Assembly (NCBI RefSeq): GCF_000263855.1
Contig: NZ_AJWX01000023.1
Span: 42,031-106,030, forward strand
Length of the DNA: 64,000 nucleotides
Direction of reading: 5' to 3'
Source of the DNA: Pseudomonas sp. M47T1
GTDB taxonomy: Bacteria; Pseudomonadota; Gammaproteobacteria; Pseudomonadales; Pseudomonadaceae
A model generated the notes under the pieces. The model was not told the origin of the DNA and did not search any database. It saw nothing but the letters and a program-made list of their open reading frames with translations. The position numbers and the translations under genes were made by a program. The stretch's first letter is position 1. Every line of letters begins with the position of its first letter. Positions 1 to 8,739 of the stretch are shown here, one piece after another.

Positions 1-1280
<1,280 letters not shown>

Positions 1281-1407
1281 GCGGGCTCCTTGGCTCGTTC
1301 TACGACGCACAGGTCAGCAAGCGGCGCCTGAGCGTGAACGATAGACCGGGGAATCGCGCTGATGTTGCCCACTATGGCTGGAAAAGTTACCGGGCCTTGC
1401 GCCGCGA

Positions 1408-1731
1408 TCAGCCTGCGGCGGCCAGGCACTCGTGGTCCGCGGCCTGCAGCTCTACGGAGACTACGCAGACCAGGTTGAGCATTTTGTTGCTGATGACTTC
1501 GGCGCGGTGCCAGCTGAGGCCATCAACGCTTAATTCCATGTGCAGCAGGTCGTCTGTGCGCACTACGTTCAGCGCTGTTGGCGTCAGGTATTGCATGGCC
1601 AGCAGGTTGAGCACGCGGCACAGGCTGTCGGGCTCGGCTTCGGCCACCAGGCGGTAGTGAACCAGGCAGGTGGCCTGACGGCCGTTCCAGTGATCGCTGC
1701 GGGTGGGCAGGTGGGCTTCATGGATGGACAT
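1408..1731 (-). CDS. Small conserved protein, possible ACT-like fold
   Basis: A protein of 107 residues from the ATG at 1731; a GTG at 1758 would add nine residues. It shows alternating beta and helix segments, with a conserved-looking LCRVLNLLAMQYLTP stretch and VVRTDDLLHMELSVDG. This resembles small ACT-type regulatory domains such as the IlvM subunit of acetolactate synthase, but the resemblance is judged by eye only. It lies divergent from the Lrp/AsnC regulator at 1859 and could share its promoter region. Function unknown. Confidence 0.6.
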   Translation of the reverse strand: MSIHEAHLPTRSDHWNGRQATCLVHYRLVAEAEPDSLCRVLNLLAMQYLTPTALNVVRTDDLLHMELSVDGLSWHRAEVISNKMLNLVCVVSVELQAADHECLAAAG

Positions 1732-1858
1732 GGCGGGCTTCCAAAAAACGATGCGCACAGCTTTGCACGCTCACCGGGGTATTTCTTGCCTCAAAACGCT
1801 AAGCAGTCATCGGTTTTGAATTGTATGATTCATTTTCTGGCAATAAAGGGGAATAGTT

Positions 1859-2332
1859 ATGCAAGGTGAGCTGGATCAGTACGATCGGCGCATCCTGGCG
1901 CTGCTGCAAGAGGATGCGTCACTGTCCAGCGCACAGATCGCCGAGCAGGTGGGCCTGTCGCAATCGCCGTGCTGGCGGCGCATACAGCGGCTCAAGGAGG
2001 AGGGCGTGATACGGGCGCAGGTTACCCTGCTGGACCGCAAGAAGATCGGCCTTAACACGCAGATATTCGCCGAGGTCAAACTCAACGCCCACGGCCGCTC
2101 CAACTTTACCGAGTTCACCGACGCGATTCGCGGTTTTCCGGAAGTGCTGGAATGCTATGTGCTGATGGGGTCGGTGGATTTCTTGCTGCGCATCGTTACC
2201 CCGGATATCGAGGCCTATGAGCGGTTTTTCTTTGAAAAACTGTCGCTGGTGCCGGGCATCCAGGAAGTGAATTCGACCGTGGCGCTGTCGGAGATCAAGT
2301 CCACCACCAGCTTGCCGGTGCTGCGCAGTTAA
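1859..2332 (+). CDS. Lrp/AsnC-family transcriptional regulator
   Basis: A protein of 157 residues, the usual length for the family. The N-terminal winged helix-turn-helix spans roughly residues 5-55 (LSSAQIAEQVGLSQSPCWRRI). The C-terminal RAM/ACT-like domain (about 70-145) binds amino acids and mediates oligomerisation in the family. A strong purine-rich site (AAAGGGG) precedes the ATG. The divergent small gene at 1408-1731 is a possible target. The ligand cannot be read from the sequence. Confidence 0.93.
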   Translation: MQGELDQYDRRILALLQEDASLSSAQIAEQVGLSQSPCWRRIQRLKEEGVIRAQVTLLDRKKIGLNTQIFAEVKLNAHGRSNFTEFTDAIRGFPEVLECYVLMGSVDFLLRIVTPDIEAYERFFFEKLSLVPGIQEVNSTVALSEIKSTTSLPVLRS

Positions 2333-2336
2333 GCCA

Positions 2337-2362
2337 GTGGGAGCTGGCTTGCCAGCTCCCAC
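2337..2362. terminator. Perfect 11-bp hairpin between convergent genes
   Basis: GTGGGAGCTGG and CCAGCTCCCAC are separated by a four-base loop, immediately after the stop of the Lrp-type gene and before the stop of the converging CYTH-CHAD gene. The sequence resembles half of a Pseudomonas REP element. It lacks a long T-run, so termination is inferred from position. Confidence 0.6.
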
Positions 2363-2374
2363 AGCTCACATCAA

Positions 2375-3742
2375 TTACTTACGCAGGATCTGCTTCCACG
2401 CGCGGCTCTGGGCTACGGTCAGCGCCTGGTGGACGCGGGCTTCCAGCACTTCGTCACTGATGTCGGTGTAGGCCAGTTCGTGCAGCTTGTTCAGCTCGCC
2501 GTACAGGCGGTCGACTTCCGGCAGGTCCAGCACGTTGCGGGCGTGATGCAGCCAGGCCTGAATGCGCTCGATGCGTGGCAGCTGCTCGGCCAGGTCTTCA
2601 GGCTGCTGCTGATAGCGGCCCAACTGCAAGGCGGTGGCTTCTTCGCCAAGGAAGTGGCCCAGCCAGTTCATCAGTTGCGCAGCGCCCTGGCGGTTGCCAC
2701 GGTTGTTGCGCTCCACGGTCCAGGCGCGGTCCATCAGCCAGCGCGAAGTGTTCAGCGAGAACAGGCCCCAGCGGGTGTCCTGCAGCTCTTCGGCGAACTG
2801 CTCGGGCGCGGCCTTGCGAACATCTTCGTCTTCCTGGCCGGCCTGCACCAGCGGGCGCCAGTCTTCCAGTAGCGCGTCCAGGCTCAGGCGCAGTTCGTGC
2901 GTGGTGCTGCGCGGCGCGGCCTGGCCGAGGCTGCCAGCCAGGGCACGCAGCTCGATCAGTTGCGCTACCCAGTCCTGCAGCAAGCGCCAGTGACCATTGA
3001 AGCGGTATTGTTCGGCCAGGCGCTGGCTAGTGCCCAACAGGTGCCAGGCCAGGGCGGTGAAGGCATCGTCCAGGGGCATCTCGGCGTTCAGCTCTGGCGC
3101 CGGCAGGCTCAGGGCATAGCTGCCCGGTTCGGCCAGGCGGTAGCCGCGCTCGGCCTTGCTGATATCGCATGGCATCAGCGGCAGCTTGATGGCCAGCTCG
3201 GCGGCGAGTTCCAGCAGGGCCGCAGGCTCGCCTTCGCGCAGTTCGAGTTCCAGCTCGCAGATCTCTTCGGATTGCTTGCCAACGATAACCTTGCCCAGGT
3301 CCAGCGCAGCTTCGATCACCACCTTGGCCTTGCCGCGGCCCCAGGCGATTTCCGCACGCTCGCGAACGAAGTCGGTGGTGAACACCGGCTTGATGGTTTT
3401 CTTGTCCAGCTCGGCCAGCTCTTGCGGCCAGCATTCGCCGTCCAGCTTCTTCAGGTCCAGCTTGGCCTTGGTCAGGTCCCAGTTGTACTCGTTGCGCTCG
3501 GACAGGCCGGCGATGCTCTGGCCGCGAGTCTTCAGGGTCTGGATGATCTCGTCGCCATCCTTGCGCAGGCGCAGGGCAACCTTGGCGCCGGCCAGCTCGC
3601 CGGTGGGGGTGTCGAAGTACTGATTGAACAGCTCACGGCGTTCCCAGCCACTTTTGTTGCGCTTTTTCAGCAACGGGTGTTCGCGCAATTCAGCCAGGGT
3701 TTCAGGGCTGACGCGCAGTTTGATTTCGGTTTCTTTTTGCAT
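2375..3742 (-). CDS. CYTH-CHAD domain protein (inorganic triphosphatase, YgiF-like)
   Basis: A protein of 455 residues with an N-terminal CYTH triphosphate-tunnel domain (about 1-200) that carries the signature ExExK at residues 4-8 (ETEIK). The C-terminal helical CHAD domain (about 220-455) is rich in His and Arg and binds polyphosphate in studied members. E. coli YgiF of the same layout hydrolyses inorganic triphosphate. It is a single gene converging on the Lrp-type regulator. The substrate is inferred from the family. Confidence 0.9.
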   Translation of the reverse strand: MQKETEIKLRVSPETLAELREHPLLKKRNKSGWERRELFNQYFDTPTGELAGAKVALRLRKDGDEIIQTLKTRGQSIAGLSERNEYNWDLTKAKLDLKKLDGECWPQELAELDKKTIKPVFTTDFVRERAEIAWGRGKAKVVIEAALDLGKVIVGKQSEEICELELELREGEPAALLELAAELAIKLPLMPCDISKAERGYRLAEPGSYALSLPAPELNAEMPLDDAFTALAWHLLGTSQRLAEQYRFNGHWRLLQDWVAQLIELRALAGSLGQAAPRSTTHELRLSLDALLEDWRPLVQAGQEDEDVRKAAPEQFAEELQDTRWGLFSLNTSRWLMDRAWTVERNNRGNRQGAAQLMNWLGHFLGEEATALQLGRYQQQPEDLAEQLPRIERIQAWLHHARNVLDLPEVDRLYGELNKLHELAYTDISDEVLEARVHQALTVAQSRAWKQILRK

Positions 3743-3880
3743 GGCGGGAGAATCCAGGCGCTGTTCTGATAGGAGCGCAGATGACTGCTAAGGCCGTGCA
3801 GTGTACAGCAGTCCCATCCCGGCGGTTTATTCTCGGTACTCAATGGCTCTATGATGGGGTTCGCCAACTGGAGAATGCCC

Positions 3881-5035
3881 ATGCCGCTGCCCTCATTCAA
3901 AGAGCAATTCGCCGCCTTGATCGCAGCGCCATCGGTGAGTTGTACCCAGGCCAGCCTGGACCAGTCCAACAAGCCGGTCATCGACCTGTTGGCCAGTTGG
4001 CTGGGCGACCTGGGCTTTGCCTGCGACATTCGTGAAGTGTTGCCTGGCAAGTTCAACCTGCTGGCCAGCCGTGGTACCGGCCCCGGTGGCCTGGTGCTGT
4101 CGGGCCACAGCGACACGGTGCCCTACGACGAAAAGCTCTGGCAGACCGACCCGCTCAAGCTCACCGAAGTGGATGGCCGCTGGGTAGGGCTGGGCAGTTG
4201 CGACATGAAGGGCTTCTTCGCCCTGATCATCGAGGCCGTGTTGCCGCTGCTTGCGCACGACTTCAAGCAGCCGCTGCTGATCCTGGCCACCTGCGACGAG
4301 GAAAGCTCCATGGCCGGCGCCAAGGCCCTGGCCGCGGCCGGCTGGCCATTGGGCCGCGCGGCGGTGATCGGCGAACCTACCGGGCTCAAGCCTATCCGCC
4401 TGCACAAGGGCGTGATGATGGAGCGCATCGACATTCTGGGGCGCAGCGGCCATTCCTCCGACCCAAGCCTTGGCCACAGCGCCATGGAAGCCATGCACGG
4501 CGCCATCAGCGAACTGATGGGCCTGCGCAAGCAGTGGCAGGTGGAATACAACAACCCGCAGTTCAGCGTGCCGCAACCCACCTTGAACTTCGGCTGCATT
4601 CATGGCGGTGACAACCCCAACCGAATCTGCGGCCAGTGCTCGCTGGAATTCGACCTGCGGCCCCTGCCGGGCATGGACCCCAAGGCACTGCGGGCGGCCA
4701 TTCGCCAGAAGCTTGAGCCGCTGGCTGAACTGCACCAGGTGAAAATCGACTACGCACCGTTGTTCAGCGAAGTGCCGCCCTTCGAGCAGTCGGCCGACAG
4801 CGAGCTGGTACGGGTAGCCGAACGCCTGACCGGCCATCGGGCGGAAGCGGTGGCATTCGGCACCGAAGCACCTTATCTTCAGCGCCTGGGTTGCGAGACC
4901 CTGATCCTGGGGCCGGGAGACATCGCCTGTGCTCACCAGCCCGGGGAATTCCTGGAAATGTCACGCTTGGAGCCTACTGTGCGTCTATTGCGTGAGTTGA
5001 TCGAATATTACTGCCTGCAACCGGTCGGCCACTAA
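3881..5035 (+). CDS. argE: Acetylornithine deacetylase
   Basis: An M20-family zinc hydrolase of 384 residues that removes the acetyl group from N2-acetylornithine in arginine synthesis. Metal-site motifs are visible: SGHSDTVP, the CDMKGFF Asp, the DEES Glu pair, and GEPT. I chose the ATG at 3881 because GGAG lies seven bases before it; the ATG at 3875 is only one base from that site, and upstream in-frame starts have none. argA follows downstream on the same strand after 130 bases. Confidence 0.95.
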   Translation: MPLPSFKEQFAALIAAPSVSCTQASLDQSNKPVIDLLASWLGDLGFACDIREVLPGKFNLLASRGTGPGGLVLSGHSDTVPYDEKLWQTDPLKLTEVDGRWVGLGSCDMKGFFALIIEAVLPLLAHDFKQPLLILATCDEESSMAGAKALAAAGWPLGRAAVIGEPTGLKPIRLHKGVMMERIDILGRSGHSSDPSLGHSAMEAMHGAISELMGLRKQWQVEYNNPQFSVPQPTLNFGCIHGGDNPNRICGQCSLEFDLRPLPGMDPKALRAAIRQKLEPLAELHQVKIDYAPLFSEVPPFEQSADSELVRVAERLTGHRAEAVAFGTEAPYLQRLGCETLILGPGDIACAHQPGEFLEMSRLEPTVRLLRELIEYYCLQPVGH

Positions 5036-5078
5036 ACGCCGACGTTGCTCATTCGTAGAGATAAAGAGGAGAGTCCGC

Positions 5079-5105
5079 GTGTTGCCAAGCCTGTTACGAC
5101 GATAA
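5079..5105 (+). CDS. Candidate arginine leader peptide upstream of argA (MLPSLLRR)
   Basis: A GTG-initiated eight-codon frame preceded by a very good ribosome site (AGAGGAGAG) and ending in two consecutive CGA arginine codons before TAA, 60 bases upstream of argA. Such a leader could sense charged tRNA-Arg. Very short frames with good ribosome sites also occur by chance. The following 60 bases contain a CAGCAG-C-CTGCTG hairpin (5107-5119) and a T6 run (5144-5149), but I could not draw a convincing terminator/antiterminator pair. Confidence 0.35.
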   Translation: MLPSLLRR

Positions 5106-5165
5106 CCAGCAGCCTGCTGTGCGTTCCCACGTTGCTCGTCCACTTTTTTACAGGCTTTTGAAGTT

Positions 5166-6467
5166 ATGCCCGAATACGTCAATTGGCTCCGTCACGCCTC
5201 TCCGTACATCAACGCCCACCGGGACTGCACCTTCGTGGTCATGCTGCCCGGCGATGGCATCGAACACCCCAACTTCGGCAACATCGTCCACGACCTGGTG
5301 CTGTTGCACAGCCTGGGCGTGCGCCTGGTGCTGGTGCACGGTTCGCGCCCGCAGATCGAAAGCCGCCTGGCCGCCCGTGGGCTCACCCCGCACTACCATC
5401 GCGGCTTGCGCATTACCGATGCCGCCACCCTGGAGTGCGTGGTGGACGCGGTGGGTGCCTTGCGCATCGCCATCGAGGCGCGCCTGTCCATGGACATGGC
5501 CTCGTCGCCCATGCAGGGCGCGCGCCTGCGCGTGGCCAGCGGTAACCTGGTCACCGGCCGGCCCATTGGCGTGCTCGAAGGCATCGATTACCACCACACC
5601 GGCGAAGTACGCCGGGTTGATCGCAAGGGCATCAATCGCCTGCTGGACGAGCGCTCCATCGTGCTGCTGTCGCCGCTGGGTTACTCGCCCACCGGTGAAG
5701 TGTTCAACATTGCCTGTGAAGACGTGGCCACCCGCGCGGCCATTGATCTGGAAGCCGACAAGCTGTTGCTTTTTGGCGAAGATCACGGCCTGATCGGTGA
5801 AAATGGCAAGCTGGTGCGCGAATTGCGCCCGCAACAGGTGCCTGCGCACCTGGAGCGCCTGGGCATGGAAAACTACCAGGCCGAGTTGCTCGATGCCGCC
5901 GCGCAAGCGTGCAAGGGCGGCGTGGGCCGCAGTCATATCGTCAGCTATGTGGAAAACGGCGCGCTGTTGACCGAGCTGTTCACCCGCGACGGTGGCGGCA
6001 CATTGGTTGCCCAGGAACAGTTCGAGCAGGTACGCGAGGCGACGATCGAAGACGTTGGCGGGCTGTTGGACCTGATCAGCCCGCTGGAAGAACAGGGCAT
6101 CCTGGTGCGTCGTTCCCGCGAGGTGCTGGAGCGCGAGATCGAGCAATTCAGTGTGGTTGAGCGCGAAGGCATGATCATCGCTTGCGCGGCCCTGTACCCC
6201 ATTGCCGATTCTGAAGCCGGTGAGTTGGCCTGCCTGGCGGTAAATCCTGAGTACCGCCATGGCGGTCGTGGTGATGAGCTGCTGGAGCGCATTGAAGCCC
6301 GTGCACGGGAAATGGGGCTCAATACCCTGTTCGTACTGACGACCCGCACGGCGCACTGGTTCCGCGAGCGCGGTTTCGAGCCCAGCGGCGTAGAGCGCCT
6401 GCCAGCGGCACGGGCGTCGCTGTACAACTACCAGCGCAACTCGAAAATCTTCGAAAAAGCGCTGTAG
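5166..6467 (+). CDS. argA: N-acetylglutamate synthase
   Basis: First enzyme of arginine synthesis, making N-acetylglutamate from glutamate and acetyl-CoA. The 433-residue length fits the classical bifunctional-fold ArgA. An amino-acid-kinase-like domain (about 1-290), usually the arginine feedback site, is followed by a GNAT acetyltransferase domain (about 295-433) with the acetyl-CoA loop region LAVNPEYRHGGRGDELL. It follows argE on the same strand. An Arg-rich mini-frame sits in its leader. Confidence 0.97.
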   Translation: MPEYVNWLRHASPYINAHRDCTFVVMLPGDGIEHPNFGNIVHDLVLLHSLGVRLVLVHGSRPQIESRLAARGLTPHYHRGLRITDAATLECVVDAVGALRIAIEARLSMDMASSPMQGARLRVASGNLVTGRPIGVLEGIDYHHTGEVRRVDRKGINRLLDERSIVLLSPLGYSPTGEVFNIACEDVATRAAIDLEADKLLLFGEDHGLIGENGKLVRELRPQQVPAHLERLGMENYQAELLDAAAQACKGGVGRSHIVSYVENGALLTELFTRDGGGTLVAQEQFEQVREATIEDVGGLLDLISPLEEQGILVRRSREVLEREIEQFSVVEREGMIIACAALYPIADSEAGELACLAVNPEYRHGGRGDELLERIEARAREMGLNTLFVLTTRTAHWFRERGFEPSGVERLPAARASLYNYQRNSKIFEKAL

Positions 6468-6487
6468 GCTCGCTCGATAACCGCGTC

Positions 6488-6561
6488 GAACCCTTCGCGG
6501 GCACTGCCCGCTCCTTCAAGAATTGCGATCTTTAGGAGCGGGCTGTGCCCGCGAAGGGCGC
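6488..6561. repeat. Inverted REP pair between argA and gshA
   Basis: Two copies of a Pseudomonas-type REP unit (CCCTTCGCGGGCA...TGCCCGCTCCT) face each other at 6489-6514 and 6534-6556. They lie between the convergent argA and gshA stop codons. This is the usual place for such elements, which can act as bidirectional terminators or mRNA-stabilising hairpins. Confidence 0.85.
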
Positions 6562-6572
6562 GCCGCGAGGTA

Positions 6573-8171
6573 TCAGTTGCTGATTGCCAGGATACTGGCC
6601 TGGTAGGAGCCCACGAAAGTATCGAAATCGCCTACCTCGGTCTGCTCCAGTTCAGCCTGCTGAGCAATGGACTTGCGCGCCATTTCCTCGAACTTCGCCT
6701 GTTCTTCCACGCTCAGTGACTGGCTGCGGAAGTATTCGGCGTGGGCCTGGCTCTGGCGCAGCGAGAACTGCGTGAAGCTTTCCTTGTGCTGGGCCATGCT
6801 TGCCAACACCTGCGCCGAAGGCGTGAGTGAAGGGTCGCTGACCTTGGCGCGCTGGGCGGCCAGGGCCTTGGCGTGCTCGTCGCCGCCATGGCTCTGGTCG
6901 AGCAACTCGGCGAGGGGCGCGATCTGGTCCAGCAGGTCGCTGGCCCATTGCTTGAGTTCCACCTGCTGCCCATCGCGCTGCAATTGCAGGCCAGGCTTGC
7001 GACCTTCCTTGACCACGCTGAGGAAGTTGTTGGTGGCGCCGCCGCATTCGACGCTTTCCAGCAGCGGGCTTTCCTGCAAGGCGCAGTACAGCAGGAAGGC
7101 GTCCAAAAAACGTGCTTCGGGCAGGTCGACGCCGGTGGGCAGGAACGGGTTGATGTCCAGGCAGCGCACTTCAACGTACTGCACGCCGCGGGCCATCAGC
7201 GCCTGGATAGGCCGCTCGCCGGTGTAGGTCACGCGTTTGGGGCGGATGTTGGAGTAGTACTCGTTCTCGATCTGCAGGATGTTGGTGTTCAACTGAACCC
7301 ATTCGCCATCCTTGTGCGTGCCGATTTCCACGTACGGGGCATAGGGCGTGGCCACGGCCTTGCGCAGGCTGTCGGTGTAGCTGGCCAGGTCGTTGTAGCA
7401 CGGCGTAAGCCCGGCTTGGGCGTTGCTCTGGTAACCCAGGTCGCTCATGCGCAGGCTGGTGGCGTAGGGCAGGTACAGGGTGTCGGCATCCAGCTGTTCG
7501 AGCTGGTGGCCGCGGCCGCGCAGGAAACCTGCGTCCAGGGCCGGCGAGGCACCGAACAGGTACATCAGCAGCCAGCTGTAGCGACGGAAGTTGCGGATCA
7601 GTGCAATGTAGGCCGATGACTGATAGTCACGGTCGCTCTGCACGGCGCCTTCGGCTTCGCGCAGCAGCGGCCACAGCTGCTCGGGCAGCGAGAAATTGTA
7701 GTGAATGCCGGCGATGCACTGCATGGTGCGGCCGTAGCGCAGGGCCAGGCCCTGGCGGTACACGTACTTGAGCTGGCCGATGTTGGAGGTGCCGTAATAG
7801 GCAATCGGAATATCTTCCTCGGCCGGCAGCGGGCAGGGCATCGAGGGGCTCCAGAGGAACTCGTTGCCCAGCTTGGAATAGGCGAAGCGGTGGATCTTGT
7901 CCAGGCTTTGCAGGGTCTGCGCCGGGTCGCTCAAGGCTGGGGTAATGAACTCCAGCAGCGATTCGGAATAGTCCGTGGTGATCTGTTCGTTGGTCAGCGC
8001 GGCGCCCAGCGCTTCGGGGTGCGGCGTTTGCGCCAGGCGGCCTTGGGCCGTGACGCGCAGGCATTCGCGCTCGATGCCGTGCAGGCAGTGCTCGAGCAGG
8101 GTCAGGTTGGCTCGCTCGCCCAAGAGGCGCAGGCGGCGGTTGAGAATTTCGCTCAAGTTGGATTCCTTCAC
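6573..8171 (-). CDS. gshA: Glutamate-cysteine ligase
   Basis: Joins glutamate and cysteine using ATP, the first and rate-setting step of glutathione synthesis. The 532-residue length fits the proteobacterial GshA type. Recognisable stretches include GIERECLRVT near residue 33, DYSESLLEFITP (about 66-77) and EVRCLDINPFLPTG (about 337-350). The start ATG at 8171 gives the conserved-looking N-terminus MKESNLSEILNRRL. It converges on argA and is monocistronic. Sequence 8172-8355 upstream should hold its promoter; I saw no clear box there. Confidence 0.96.
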   Translation of the reverse strand: MKESNLSEILNRRLRLLGERANLTLLEHCLHGIERECLRVTAQGRLAQTPHPEALGAALTNEQITTDYSESLLEFITPALSDPAQTLQSLDKIHRFAYSKLGNEFLWSPSMPCPLPAEEDIPIAYYGTSNIGQLKYVYRQGLALRYGRTMQCIAGIHYNFSLPEQLWPLLREAEGAVQSDRDYQSSAYIALIRNFRRYSWLLMYLFGASPALDAGFLRGRGHQLEQLDADTLYLPYATSLRMSDLGYQSNAQAGLTPCYNDLASYTDSLRKAVATPYAPYVEIGTHKDGEWVQLNTNILQIENEYYSNIRPKRVTYTGERPIQALMARGVQYVEVRCLDINPFLPTGVDLPEARFLDAFLLYCALQESPLLESVECGGATNNFLSVVKEGRKPGLQLQRDGQQVELKQWASDLLDQIAPLAELLDQSHGGDEHAKALAAQRAKVSDPSLTPSAQVLASMAQHKESFTQFSLRQSQAHAEYFRSQSLSVEEQAKFEEMARKSIAQQAELEQTEVGDFDTFVGSYQASILAISN

Positions 8172-8355
8172 GCGTCAGTCGCCCCAATATGGGGGTAGAG
8201 TTGACGGTCTACAAGGGTGACGAAAGGAACCGGCGTTGTCGCCTGGTCATACTGCTTAGTGTCAGACATTTCGCCAGACGTTCAGCTTTTCCCAGGTAGT
8301 CGATTCCGGCACCGCGTACGCAGTGCCGAAATTAACTCATTAGGGATACAAATCG

Positions 8356-8739
8356 CTAGAGAACCACGAAGGTCCCTTGCGCTTTGGCCATCAGTTTGTC
8401 GCCCTGAAGCACTTCGGCGTCGACAACCAATGTGCGCTTGCCGCCGTGAACCACGGTGGCCACGCACACCACCTCGCCCTGAGCCACCGGGCGCATGTAG
8501 TTGATCTTGCATTCCAGGGTCACGCTTTGCTGATCGAAGCCGTGATGGCTGGAGCATGCCAGGCCCATGGTGATGTCCACCAGGCTGAACAAGGCCCCGC
8601 CATGCATCACCTGGCCACGATTGCGCAGGTGCGGTTCCAGCGCCAGGGCCACCTCGGCAACGCCTTTGTCCAGGCGTTGCAGGCGGCAGCCCAATAGCTG
8701 GCTGAAGGCGCTGTGCACCAGCGCTTCAGGGATGTCCAT
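8356..8739 (-). CDS. PaaI-type hotdog-fold thioesterase
   Basis: A protein of 127 residues with one hotdog domain. The HGGALFSLVDITMGLA segment matches the active-site helix of PaaI/YdiI-type acyl-CoA thioesterases. Its ATG shares one base with the stop of tex (TGATG), so the two genes are translationally coupled with tex first. The acyl-CoA substrate is unknown. Confidence 0.88.
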   Translation of the reverse strand: MDIPEALVHSAFSQLLGCRLQRLDKGVAEVALALEPHLRNRGQVMHGGALFSLVDITMGLACSSHHGFDQQSVTLECKINYMRPVAQGEVVCVATVVHGGKRTLVVDAEVLQGDKLMAKAQGTFVVL

